Assembly: GCA_015680685.1 (NCBI GenBank)
Contig: MNCI01022092.1
Coordinates: 233,822 to 275,114, forward strand
Direction: 5' to 3'
Origin: Gnetum montanum
Taxonomy: Eukaryota > Streptophyta > Gnetopsida > Gnetales > Gnetaceae
DNA: 41,293 nucleotides
Part shown: in pieces, positions 31,178-41,223 of the stretch
Position numbering within the stretch: position 1 is the first letter of the stretch
Layout of the letters: each line of letters starts with the position of its first letter
The notes under the pieces: generated by a model
The model's input: the letters and a program-made list of their open reading frames with translations, nothing else
What the model was told of the DNA's origin: nothing
The model's database searches: none
Program-made: the position numbers and the translations under genes

Positions 31178-32690
31178 AATCCTAATTTTCAATATAGAAA
31201 ATATTGAAGTTTAAAAATCAAATCATAGAATTTTCAACCTTAATATTATTTAAAACTATTTTAAAAACCTCATTTTTAAAATGCTACATAGTCCCAATTC
31301 TAATTTAAATTGCTCTAGATAATGAATCTAGACTAATCTTGAATTTGGATTGTATTCTTACATGCAAACCCCCCAATTTGTACATTGTCATATGAAAAGT
31401 TAGATTCCAGAAATTCATAGAACATATTAATAGAATCAATTCTAGAAATTTCCAAATAAAGTTGTTACATCAAAAAAAATCCAATTTTTATTTAGCAAAC
31501 AAATTTATAGAAAATAATGTTCTTGAATTTTAAAAAATGAATATATGAAAAACATCAATCTAGAATTTGGATTGTATTATTACATGAAAATCCCTAATTT
31601 ATTAATTGTCATGTCAAAATTCATATTGTAGAAATTCATAGTCATATTGTAGGAAATTGCAAAATATGGTAATCAAATGGATCATACAAATTTTTATATT
31701 GAAGATCATGAAATGGAAAAACATCAATTTTCTTACATATTATCAACCAAAAAATACAAATTTTGTTAAAGGGTCAAGTTCTCCACTCTTGAGCTTAGTT
31801 TTCCACCACTACCATGTTGTCATAAATCTATTTAATAGAAAATCTCAATTTTTTTGCAAATTACTAAATAAAAAACCTAAGTCTTCTTGGAGATTTTATG
31901 AATTTATATACCATAATTATAACTTATTGATTTGAAAACCTGAATTTTCTTACTGATTATCAAAAAAAAACTCCTAATTTATCATTAAATGAAAAATCCC
32001 TAAAATCCCCAAAACAATGTTTTAAAAAATGCAAAACATACTTGAATCATATCCTTAAAATCTCAATTTATCATCAAATCAAAAATCTCCAATGCATAAG
32101 GAAATTACATAGTTTACACGCAAGTGTACAAATCTTCAAGTAAAGATAGAACATTAATTTAGAGTACCTAATTTTAAAAAAATGAATTAATTGCAAATCA
32201 TTTCATGAAGAACCCTCAATTTTTTATGTATCATCAAATTAAAAATTCCAATTGATTGTAAAATCAAAATCTCCAAACTAATTTTTCAAAAAAAATATGA
32301 ACTATAGGTAAATCAAATTCAAAAATATTTTCAAAATTACAATCATTAAATGGAAAACCTCAATTTTCTTATCTATCATCAAACAAAAAATTCCAATGTA
32401 TTGTAAAATCAAAATCTCAAAAAATAAATTTTTTAAAAAATGTAAAACATATATGAATTAATACAAAAATTTTTAATTTATAATTAAATCAAAACATCCT
32501 AATGGGTGATAGAAGGAAGGACATATCATTAAATCAAAGATCATATTTTTAAGAAGAAAAAACAAATATATCGAAAACCTATGTTAGATTTTCAGAAATT
32601 GTTAAAATTATGAAAATAATTCTTCAAAAAACTCCAAAACATACTTAAATTATATTTATAAAAAGGGCATTTTTATTTTTATTTTATTTT
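31178..32690. repeat. AT-rich region with degenerate repeated phrases
   Basis: Phrases such as TGGAAAACCTCAATTTTCTTA, shortened or altered, recur near 31705, 31930, 32205 and 32350, followed by ATCATCAAA and AAAATCAAAATCTCCAA. They look like a worn tandem array with a unit of 150-220 bp. No coding region with support; the open frame at 31657-31935 is low-complexity. Confidence 0.45.
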
Positions 32691-32696
32691 ATTTTT

Positions 32697-32738
32697 TGGG
32701 GGCGGGGTGGGGGGCAGGGGGTGCTGGGGGGTGTGTGG
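32697..32738 (+). other. G-rich tract (possible G-quadruplex)
   Basis: At least five runs of four or more G lie within about 40 bases, in an otherwise very AT-rich region. Such runs can form a G-quadruplex on the plus strand. Confidence 0.6.
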
Positions 32739-32820
32739 AGAAGTTGGAATCCTAAAAATTTTGTAATATAGGTATACCCCAAGATATAGAGTCCAATTAG
32801 AAATTTATAACTTAGCATTA

Positions 32821-32890
32821 TCCACCAAAATCGAACCCATGGCTTGTTGATTTTAAATCAAGAGTTTTACTACTATGCTAATACCTCATT
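32821..32890 (-). repeat. tRNA-related fragment (SINE-like)
   Basis: On the minus strand, TAGCATAGTAGTAAAACTC (32862-32880) resembles a polymerase III A box, a TTGA/TCAA stem with a 7-base loop follows, and GGGTTCGA (32831-32838) matches a B box. The pairing is too poor for a working tRNA. It may be the head of a SINE or a tRNA pseudogene. Confidence 0.45.
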
Positions 32891-33350
32891 GTGGATGTTT
32901 TGTAGCTTTGTAGAGTTTCCATGCAAATATGTAGATATGATTGTGGTGGAAACTCATGTATTCATTAGGCATTAAAAATAAAAATTTAAAGTACAAAAGT
33001 ATAGAATTACTGTAGAGAGGAGAATCTCCAAATCAACAAAGGAAAGGCCTAACAGTTTTGGAAATACCTTTTCAATCATTATTACAACCAATCTTTAAAA
33101 ACCTCCCCTCTAGGGTAGGAAATTGGACATTCTATGAAAAGATTAACATTGGGTGGAGGGGGAGGAGATTTCCATCCTATTAATAGAAACAAGATTATCA
33201 AAAGATATTATCTCCATATCTTGACCAATAGTTACAAATGAATTATCTATAATGAAAATATCTTGAACATGTTTGCTTATTTTGAAGATTTAGCATGTAA
33301 TTGTCAATAGATAGAATTCCTCAATATTTTTTCTTGATATGTTTTTAATT
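32891..33350. other. No recognisable feature
   Basis: AT-rich sequence with no coding potential, repeat or RNA motif that I can support. Confidence 0.4.
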
Positions 33351-33561
33351 CACTAGTAGTAACCTCAATTCAAAGACCTTGGTTCAACCCTGGGTGTAGC
33401 CACTTCAAGGGATTAGGCTTTTGCTCATCTACTAACCCTCCTGGGATCCGATCTAATGGGATGAGCACTATGACTCTAGGTGATGATTCTTTAGCAGTAA
33501 GCTCAAGGTTGTGTAAGAATTTTAGTTCTAGATATAAGATATATGTATTTTTTTTTTTTTG
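33351..33561 (+). repeat. SINE candidate
   Basis: Starts CACTAGTAGTAACCTC (A-box-like) and has GGTTCAACCC (33381-33390, B-box-like) about 25 bases on. It then runs through about 150 bp of tRNA-unrelated body and ends in a run of about 13 T (33548-33560). This is the layout of plant SINEs with a T-rich 3' end. Target duplications were not found. Confidence 0.45.
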
Positions 33562-34434
33562 CTTTTTTTCCCTTTTAATGTGTCACTCATGATAGGTTCA
33601 AGGATGGGTATGAATGCCATATACTGAATAGTTATTATGTGAGTTCACACCTAGAATAATATCAAATGTGAATGATTGTAGATTCAAAATTGTGAAATAA
33701 TATTTGTAGGGAAAGAAAAAAATCCTTTTTAAGAATGAAGGTATTGGAATATAGTGGTTAGGTTAGTTCATAGATAAGTTATGGGTTAGTGGGAACTAAG
33801 TACTTAGATGTTTCATTTAGATTGTGACATAAGATGTTTCATTTTGGGTGTAATCCCATTTAAAAGTCAAGAGTAGGTCTATTGCATTTAGCTCACAACT
33901 AAAGATTCATTAAGGATGTCAGTTATCTAGTCATTAGGGTTGTTCAAGATGAAAGGTTGATAGAGCATAGATGAGACTCTAGGATCCATGACGTCCTACA
34001 AAACAAAGATAAGAAGAATCAAAGAAGCTAATAAAATAAAAAAGAAAGAGAAATTCACTTAGAAGAAATATGAATGATTAAAATAATTTTATTTTTAAGA
34101 AAGAAAAATGAAAAATTTTCACATCCTAAAATTTAACTTAAGATAATCCATGATTAATTTACACATAATCCTTGAGCATATGACATCATGATGCTTATAA
34201 CTTAAGAAAAATAGTCATCATAAGCATTATAAAACTTAACCAAAGTGCATGGTACAAATCAAAAATACACATCAAAGTACTTGAGGTAATAATTTCATAA
34301 CCATAAATCAAATTTCATAATCATGATAAACCCATATTTTCAAAAGAAGGTTGATAATATTCATCAATACATAACCTCAAGTACATCATGTCCAACATAG
34401 CATAATCTCGAAAAAAATAAAAGTTAAATTTAAA
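33562..34434. other. No recognisable feature
   Basis: AT-rich sequence with stops in all frames. Nothing similar to the elements described here was noticed. Confidence 0.4.
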
Positions 34435-34628
34435 AACCCACTTACTATCTACCACAAGATAGATGAATCCAACCTTGAGGAGCTTCTCTACCTCCTTTTT
34501 AATAACTGGTTTTAACTTTCATTCAACCTTCTTTGTGGCTATCTCTTAGGCTTGATGTCAAAGTTTATATAGATTCGATGATGGCATATGCATGGGTCTT
34601 TCCTTGTTATCTCATTATATAACCAAGT
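34435..34628 (-). pseudogene. Reverse transcriptase scrap of another Gypsy element
   Basis: On the minus strand, pieces in two frames match the start of a Gypsy reverse transcriptase: a DIKPK segment with a basic RRLN block, then VIKKEVEKLLKVGFIYLV and DSKWVF. LTR E begins at 34629, so element E was inserted here. The rest of this host element is not seen. Confidence 0.6.
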
Positions 34629-35490
34629 TGATAAGTAGCAAGGTACCCCTATGCCCAACCATATGAATCACTAAGGCGTTACATACAATCTGGTCAAATT
34701 TTGTGAACCTATAGTTATCTCATATAGTAGTTTCTCTAGGAAGTGCAATGGCATTAAGAATGTTTGTTGTCTTTTCAACTACACTTGTGAGACCCATGGG
34801 TATGGTTTAAGTATAATTAAGGTATATGAATTTTTGTCATTTTATATTTTATGGATGTAATCACCTACAATAAGAATAAGGGTAGAGTAGATTCAAAACT
34901 AATGTCTATTGTCTATCTAGCCTAACACAAGTAACCGCCCCACTTTCCTAAACACATCTTGAACACATATAGCACTGCTAGACTACCAAACATTAAGTGT
35001 TACTAGGTTACCAAGTACTATATGAATGCTCGAAGTGGTCATGCTCATGTTCATTAGATGTTGAAAATAAATTACTTAATCAAATGCATTAAAGTAAAGA
35101 ATAAGAAAGTAAAATGCAATAAGGAAAATATTAAGCTATTCTCAGTGCTACAAGGATTGTCCAAAGAGTTCATTTTTTCCCATCACACTGTTGTGCTTAG
35201 GTACATTAGTGCTCAAACAAAGAACTATACACACTTTGGACTCCTTCTGCAAGCACTCAGAAAATATTCTAACTCTAAGGGAAATAAACTGCAAGAACTT
35301 CTCTACCTTTCTTGAAAACTAAAACTAAAACTATTTAAAATTGACTCAAAACAAGAGCTTGGGCATAGTATTTATAGAATTGGTAAATATAACTTGACGT
35401 CGGATCTAGGCCCCGATGTTGCGTACACAATGTCACAGCCTTGACGTCACGTACCCAATGTTGTGGTTGACATAAAATAGTGATTCATCA
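34629..35490 (-). repeat. LTR E (3' LTR of element E)
   Basis: An 862-bp LTR; on the minus strand it starts TGATGAATCA and ends CTTATCA. TATAAATA is at 35369-35376. The segment TTAGAATATTTTCTGAGTG (minus strand, about 35260) aligns with LTRs A and B. Its U3 carries CTAGGCCCCGAT (35406-35417) in the opposite direction to LTR C. Confidence 0.82.
35369..35376 (-). promoter_or_regulatory. TATA box of LTR E
   Basis: TATAAATA on the minus strand, in the position equivalent to that of the other LTRs. Confidence 0.6.
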
Positions 35491-36689
35491 TACTCCCATG
35501 ACTGAATGAAAGCTTGTCCTCAAGTGAAGAAGAGGAGGAACAGGTTCTTTACAATACAACATATTGGGTAGGTATGGGATCATTAATTGACATGACAGAC
35601 TAACTTAGATGAACTGGACATATATACTTTGAGTGCTAAAGTGTACGGAATTATAATTTTTACAACATTGGGTGTTCATGAGAAGAGGAGTGAACACCTT
35701 GGAGAGTATTAACATCTAACACCTCTTCGATAGCAAAAGAATGAGAGAGAGACAGACAGACAGACAGAGGAGATTTAATGATCATGAACAGTCCTCATTG
35801 TGTGGTCCTACTGCATCATCCTTGATCAAGATAGTCCCACTTCTAGTCCATGCTCCTCACTACAATCACATTAGGATCATGAATTAGTATGTAATGCATA
35901 ACACAGTGATTAAATGCCTTGTCTTGTCGATGGTTACACTCGGCTAAGTTGTGATTGTGGTAGATTGATTTCTTTGATAGTGTTAGTGGGAAGTTCGATA
36001 GATAGGCTAAAATAAATTAAGTCATCCATTAAATTCAAGAAGGTTTAATATGAGGAAATATTTGAAGAGGATATAAGAATTCACAATAATGAAAAGGAGA
36101 ATTCATTGAAAACTATTATGAAGATGTGTACAACTAGATCTCATTGATGGGGTAAACAGAAAGAATTTGATTGTAAAAATGTCTAAGGGTAAAGAACTTA
36201 ACTAACCCAACCAAAAGATATGCAAGTGGGTCCTTCCCAAAGTAGTCACAAGTCTTTTATGCCCTTGCATAACTTCAAACCAAAAAGTCCATGGGCTTTG
36301 TGGATGATTAATGGTTACAGAAGGTTAAGTACAAAAACCTAGAAGTAACTAACTAAGATTTCTAACACATCAAACTAGGACATCAAACCAAAACATGAAA
36401 CCAACAGTGAGGTGGAACATGGAAAGCATAGATGGATAAGAGAGAGAAGATGGAATGGAGTTCCTAATTATAGCCACATGAAGTCCCTTGTAGATTTTAT
36501 GGTTAAATGACTTGATAAGATCCATCCTTAGTCCAGACCAAAACCAACCACTTTCAATGACTTCGCATTGATATTCTAAGACCAATCCATCCCTAAGACA
36601 CAAGAGTGCTTCCATAGAATAACCATAATTCTAAATTAGGGAACAAGTAGGAAATGAGAAAGGGCCTTAATTAGAGGAGATGAGTCCCA
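35491..36689 (-). other. 3' spacer of element E
   Basis: The first 150 bases next to the LTR align with the spacer before LTR C. A GAGA/GACA microsatellite lies at 35742-35770. The open frame at 36370-36615 (minus) has no recognisable domain. Remains of the later part of ORF3 could be here but I cannot align them. Confidence 0.45.
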
Positions 36690-37175
36690 TAACCAATGCT
36701 TGTAGCCTGTTTATTCGATCTAAGGGGTGTGCTTTGAATTCCCATTATTTTTTTTTCTTGAAATGGGAACCACACCATGCAAAGACACATGCATATATTT
36801 TATCCAAGGGGTGTGCTTTTAATCCTCATCTTCTTTCTTGTTCTTTTTTCTTTTTTTCTTTTTTGATGAAAACCACACCATGCAAGGACTTATTCAACTT
36901 CCTTTAGTGATTGTCATGGAACAATAAGAAATTCATGGAAACACACATGCCCCTAGGCAAACAAAAAAGTACAAAGAATACCAAATCCCCTTGAAGCCAC
37001 ACCCTATTCAAACCTTTGAATCCTTCCTAATTCTAAAAACTACTAAAGTCACAAATTTATTAAAGTTTTATTAGTGAAAAAGGGATTGCATGTTTCCAAA
37101 ACAAGGAAAATCATAGAGTGTGTGGATGGGTGGATGTTGTGAACTCACTACCTATTACATGGAAAAGAAACCATG
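36690..37175 (-). pseudogene. ORF3 remnant of element E
   Basis: From about 37165 downwards the minus strand encodes SSQHPPIHT, matching SPRHPPIHN at the start of ORF3 in element B. After a frame change LGRIQRFE and GILCTFLF match LGKIKWVD and ALCTFLLL of B. Similarity fades at a tandem duplication (36722-36889). The shared start in two different copies supports ORF3 as a real gene of the family. Confidence 0.6.
36722..36889. repeat. 84-bp direct duplication
   Basis: Two copies begin AAGGGGTGTGCTTT (36722 and 36806) and include ACCACACCATGCAA, with differing T-rich stretches between. It interrupts the ORF3 remnant of E. Confidence 0.75.
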
Positions 37176-37379
37176 TCCTAATTATTTGTAATAAAATTCA
37201 AAGCTAAAAACTAGACACCAACAATTAAATAACAAAAATAGTACATACCACCATCAAGTAATGCATTACCAATGTACCTTGCACTCATTAACAAAAAGTA
37301 AGAAAATCAAACAAAATAAAAGAAAATATAAAATAAATCATAAATTATTCAAGAAATATCAAATGTACTAACAATGGTG

Positions 37380-37495
37380 TAAAACAAAAAGTAGAAAATA
37401 TTAATTACATAAAAACAAAAAGATGTAAAACAAAGAACATGTAAAACAAAAAGTTGTAAAATCAAAAATGTGTAAACAAAAAAGTTAAAAAACTA
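37380..37495. repeat. TGTAAAACAAAAAG repeat of element E
   Basis: Several imperfect copies, the complement of the TTTTACACTTTTTG run at about 28820-28940 in element B, and in the same place after integrase. Confidence 0.65.
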
Positions 37496-37512
37496 AGAAG
37501 CCATCTGAATGA

Positions 37513-38760
37513 TTAACATGGTTGGCCATCTTCCTCATGACAAATTTGAAGGGAGGAGATTTGAAATATGGAGCGTGGTTGTTCATCGGATAAGGTGCTT
37601 GTTGAGTTAGTTGGCATATGCTCATGGAAAGGCTTAATTTGTTGGATGTTAACCAGATGTTTCTTGTTTGGGGTCTTAGGTTTATAGATCATCATGGCCC
37701 CTAAAGAAAAATGTAAATGATATAAGCTCCTTCCTACAACATTTGAAACTTAGTTCGTTGAGGTACGTGTGTGGGGTTCTAGTAGAGAACCTTATCTCCT
37801 GGTTGAAATTTAACTTTTCTAATTTTTAGGTCATGAAACTTTTTGTTATAAACCTTGTGCAACTTATTAGATGATAAGGCCACTAATTAATCTTAGTCTA
37901 GCAAGTTGAGATTCATTAGTCTTTCTTTTTAGGCTAGACTTAAGTCAAGGTCAAGGTCACAAGCCGTTGAAAGTGTATGAAGTTCCAATTGAATAGGAAG
38001 TGTTGGTAGTTTACCGTAAAGAAGCTGATAGGGGGAGTAGCCTATAGGAAGTTTCCAAGTTGAGAAATAAGCCCAAAGGGAATCGTTGATTTTTGTGCTA
38101 TAGTCCTTTCTATACTTGCTAACAGTTCTTATTAGTATCCTTATGATTTCCCTATTTGTAACCTCAACTTGACCATTAACTTGAGGATGGTAAGGTGTTG
38201 TGAGTTTGTGTTCAACCCCTAAGTGTTGCATAAGCTTCCAAAAAGTAGTGCTTGTAAAATGAGCTCCATTGTTAGAAATTAATGAACATGGCATGTCAAA
38301 CCTATTTATAAAATTTTGTTATACAAACCAAGCAGCAGTAGAAGATGTACAGTCAATGATAGCTGCTACTTCTGCCCATTTTGTACAATAGTCAATAGCG
38401 ACTATGATGTACACCTTTCTATTTGACATGGGCATGATGGGACCCATGAAATCAATGCCCCAAATCTTAAATGGTTCTAATGGTTGAATCCATTGTTAAG
38501 ATTCCTCCATTCAAGTAGTCATTCCACCATCCTATTGGCATCATTCACAAGATCAAATAAAACGATGAACATCCCTAAAGAGTGTTGGCCAATAGTACCC
38601 TGCCATCAGGATTTTAATGGTTGTGTGTCTCCTAGCATAATGTCCTCCACAAGGACCTTCATGAGAGTTGATCAGCATTAGGGACACACCAATGATCCAA
38701 GCCATCGGGGACACCGTGTAGAGGTGTCCATTGATCTCCATGAAATGCTTTACCAAGTGA
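37513..38760 (-). pseudogene. Integrase of element E
   Basis: DDE integrase. The open piece 38756-38553 has the zinc region (HEGPCGGHYARR), and 38294-37929 has 121 uninterrupted core codons: SLISNNGAHF, TPYHPQVNGQVEVTNREI and GYSPYQLLYGKLP. The first Asp is in GIDFMGP (about 38450). The second is Asn (SNNG), and the Glu follows after 35 residues, so the active site is lost by one base change. The C-terminal part continues through stops to about 37513. Confidence 0.88.
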
Positions 38761-38939
38761 AGAAACTATCATTTCCTCCGATGGCCCAACCCTTATGGCA
38801 TCTCCTGAGTGAGAAAATAGGTGAGAATGTTATCATACCATCTTGGCTTATTGGGCATTTGTTCAATTATTATTCTATAAAATAGGAGTGCATCATGAAA
38901 TGTATCAGATAATGGGCTTTCTTCCTCTTTGTCATCCCA

Positions 38940-39345
38940 TTGCAACCGAGACAAGTGATCAGTGACCACATTCTTAGTGTTCTTTCAATCTACCATTGTA
39001 AGATCAAATTCCTGCAAGATCACCAACCACCATATGACATGAGGGCTCATCATTGGCTTGTTCATTAAGAAGTAGATGGCACTATGTTCTATGTGCACAA
39101 TCACTTTATATCTAAGCACATAATGCCTAAACTTCTCTAGAGCAAACATCACTACCATCAATTTTTTTCTGTAGTGGTGTAGTTCAATTGTGCACCCACA
39201 ATGCTTTGGCTAGTGTAATGGATGTAGTATGGAAATTGTTTTCATCTAATTGTGTTAGCAAAGCTTCCAAAGCATAATTCAATGCATCCATCATGATGTG
39301 AAATGATCTGGACTAATCAGGTTCTTGTAGAATTGGAGTTTCCTC
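38940..39345 (-). pseudogene. RNase H of element E
   Basis: Minus-strand blocks match the Gypsy RNase H: an NYALEALLTQLDEN segment, VVMFALEKFRHYVL-like residues around 39140, the HIEHSAIYFLMNKP region (about 39060) and TDHLSRL (38946-38966) at the end. Frame changes and stops are present, and Asp in the usual TDH motif of the middle block is Glu. Confidence 0.8.
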
Positions 39346-40056
39346 GAGCCTTTTTTTTCGTTGCTGGAATACTTTTTCATATTCAGGGGTCTAGACAAAA
39401 GGAGCATCTTTCCTTATTAGTTCAACTAATGATTTTGTGATCTTAGAAAAATTCTCTATGAATCGCTAGTAGTAGCTAGTGTGTCCAAGAAATGACCAAA
39501 CATCTTTAACTATTTCCATCTGGTGAGTTATTCCTTGGATGGCCCTGATATTTTCAGGGTCCACCTTAATTCTTACTTGCAATATTTTGTGCCCAAATAC
39601 AATGCCCTCCCAGACCATGAGGTGATTTTTCTAGAAATTGAGCCACAAGTTAGTTTCAACACATCATCACTTGCTCAAGGCGATCCAAGGTTGCTCAAAT
39701 GCAGCTCCATAGGTGGAGAAGTCATCCATGAAGACTTCTACACCACTACCAATCTACTGTTGAGAGATGCTCAGGACCAAGTGTTGAAATGTGGCAAGAG
39801 CATTACATAGGCCAAATGGCGTCTTCCGATATGTAAAATTCCCCTAGGAACTTGTGAACGTTGTCTTTTCTTGGTCTTCTAATGTAATTTGAATTTGGTT
39901 ATAGCCACTATAAACATCTAGGAAGCTGTAGTAGCAATGCCCTAATATTGTGTTAAGCATCTAGTCAAAAAATGGCAATAGAAAGTGATCCTTGAATGTT
40001 GTCATATTCAGCAGCCTGAAATCAATGCAAACCTACCATTTGCCACCTTTCTTTGG
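39346..40056 (-). pseudogene. Reverse transcriptase of element E, cut by element D
   Basis: From the cut end: PKKGGKW, a TAG, then VCIDFRLLN (about 40000-40050), the YSGYNQIQI block, PFGL (about 39815) and the catalytic FMDDFSTYG (FMDD at 39721-39732, intact). The N-terminal part lies beyond element D. Several stops, mostly TAG, inactivate it. The intact FMDD contrasts with FMDE in element B. Confidence 0.88.
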
Positions 40057-40082
40057 TGATGAGACGCGACCTGCATGTGCCG

Positions 40083-40104
40083 CAATATCGTGTACGCGAT
40101 ATCG
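40083..40104 (+). promoter_or_regulatory. 8-6-8 dyad in U3 of LTR D
   Basis: Arms CAATATCG (40083-40090) and CGATATCG (40097-40104), one mismatch, around TGTACG. It ends 17 bp before the TATA box, closer than in the other LTRs. Confidence 0.5.
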
Positions 40105-40121
40105 CGGTCCGCCACCATATC

Positions 40122-40129
40122 TATAAATA
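40122..40129 (+). promoter_or_regulatory. TATA box of LTR D
   Basis: TATAAATA, at the conserved position. As the best-preserved copy, D is the likeliest to retain promoter activity. Confidence 0.65.
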
Positions 40130-40295
40130 AGAGGTGGCACTCCCCTTATTTCCAAATATTGGCTAGAAGTAGCGAAGCTCTGGCAGATTGATCACTCCAA
40201 AGTTAGAATTTTTCCCATGTGCCTGCAGTAGGAGTCCTAGAGTGAACGGCTCTTTATTCGAGCAGCTTGTAACCTCAACCCAAGTTGTGTACGGC

Positions 40296-40301
40296 AATAA
40301 A
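40296..40301 (+). terminator. Poly(A) signal of LTR D
   Basis: AATAAA in CAATAAAGA, about 170 bp after the TATA box. Confidence 0.55.
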
Positions 40302-40375
40302 GACAAACTTGATTGGATAAACCTTGCAGTACATGGTTTTATTGTTGCTTATTTACTGCTTTCCTACTACGCACA

Positions 40376-40700
40376 AGTACGACTTGATTACGAGCGTCTA
40401 CGGATGTGTACGGCTAGTCAAGGAATCGGCTGCTTGTCGCAACACATGAGTACGACTTGATTACGAGCATTGGGTACTTGGTAACCCAATAGCGTATTCC
40501 AGGATTCTGCGCTTGGTAATCCCAGTGGTAGTCCAATGTGTACGGCTAGTCAAGGAATCGGCTACTCATTGCTAGGATAGAACGTGTGATAAGTACGACT
40601 TAGTTACGAGCACCCATGGGTGTGTACGGCTAGCTAAGGAATCGGCTGCTTATCACACTTAAGCTAAATAGGTGCCTCAGTACGACCACTTCGAGCACTT
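40376..40700. repeat. Amplified units inside LTR D
   Basis: AGTACGACTTGATTACGAGC recurs at about 40376, 40449 and 40591, with a variant at 40679; GTGTACGGCTAGTCAAGGAA recurs at about 40405, 40538 and 40621. LTR A has a single counterpart (AAGTACAACCATTTCGAGCA, near 1376), so the unit was multiplied in the D lineage. Confidence 0.8.
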
Positions 40701-41078
40701 GCGTTACGTGTGGTGATCCCAGTAACGATTAGCATTTGGTAAGCCACAGTTGCATAGTTCAGGGTGTGTCCGGTAAGTGGGAACGGATGCTGACGCCAGT
40801 TAATTTATACTTAGATCATTAGTTAGAGTTAGTTACTTTATCAACCCTTTTCCCTGATAGCATAGAAGATAAACCGAAAAATACCAAAAAAATAACATAC
40901 CTCAGACTTGCTTAACCATACACCGTGACACTTATAAGCAAGCCTGGGAAGACAACGAACGATTAACCCCAAGTGTTTCTTGTGGTGTTAAGGCATTTAG
41001 TCTGCGGAGTTCGACCGGATCGCGCGTGCATGCTCGTATTCGTAATGATGAGTGTAGGGATACCTCACCACTCATCAT

Positions 41079-41096
41079 TGGTGCCATTGTCGGGGA
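41079..41096 (+). other. Primer-binding site of element D (tRNA-Asp type)
   Basis: TGGTGCCATTGTCGGGGA follows the LTR by one base. It differs from the complement of the plant tRNA-Asp 3' end (TGGCGCCGTTGCCGGGGA) at three positions, all transitions. This type of primer is typical of Athila elements. Confidence 0.85.
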
Positions 41097-41223
41097 CTAA
41101 GTGTTTTCATGCCAATTGAACATAAGGGATATCAGTCACATCGTTGTGAGCTTTAAATGAATCTTAAGGTTAATCAGTTAATTCAGAACATAAATAACGG
41201 TGAAACTTAGCACACCATTAGAA

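Larger units (their letters stand above)
34629..40056 (-). mobile_element. Element E: Athila-like Ty3/Gypsy retrotransposon, minus strand
   Basis: Reading from high to low coordinates: part of reverse transcriptase (starts at the D insertion, 40056), RNase H, integrase, spacer, ORF3 remnant, spacer, polypurine region and 3' LTR. Its 5' half would lie beyond element D, outside the window. It was inserted into a Gypsy reverse transcriptase scrap (34435-34628). The gene order is that of element B, though it keeps FMDD in the polymerase. Confidence 0.85.
40057..41077 (+). repeat. LTR D (5' LTR of element D)
   Basis: A 1021-bp LTR from TGATGAG to CTCATCA, with a dyad (40083-40104), TATAAATA (40122-40129) and AATAAA (40296-40301). 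The extra length over other copies comes mainly from amplified units at 40376-40700. Confidence 0.9.

Noticed and set aside
31657-31935. 92-codon plus-strand frame
   Set aside because: It sits in the degenerate AT-rich repeat region with low-complexity composition and no homologue in the window.
32821-32890. Functional tRNA gene
   Set aside because: A- and B-box-like parts exist, but the arms do not pair well and there is no acceptor stem.
35742-35770. GAGA/GACA run as a regulatory site
   Set aside because: It is a plain microsatellite in a decayed spacer, with no counterpart in element B.
36370-36615. 81-codon minus-strand frame in element E
   Set aside because: It is in the right place for the later part of ORF3 but shows no alignment to ORF3 of B and no domain.
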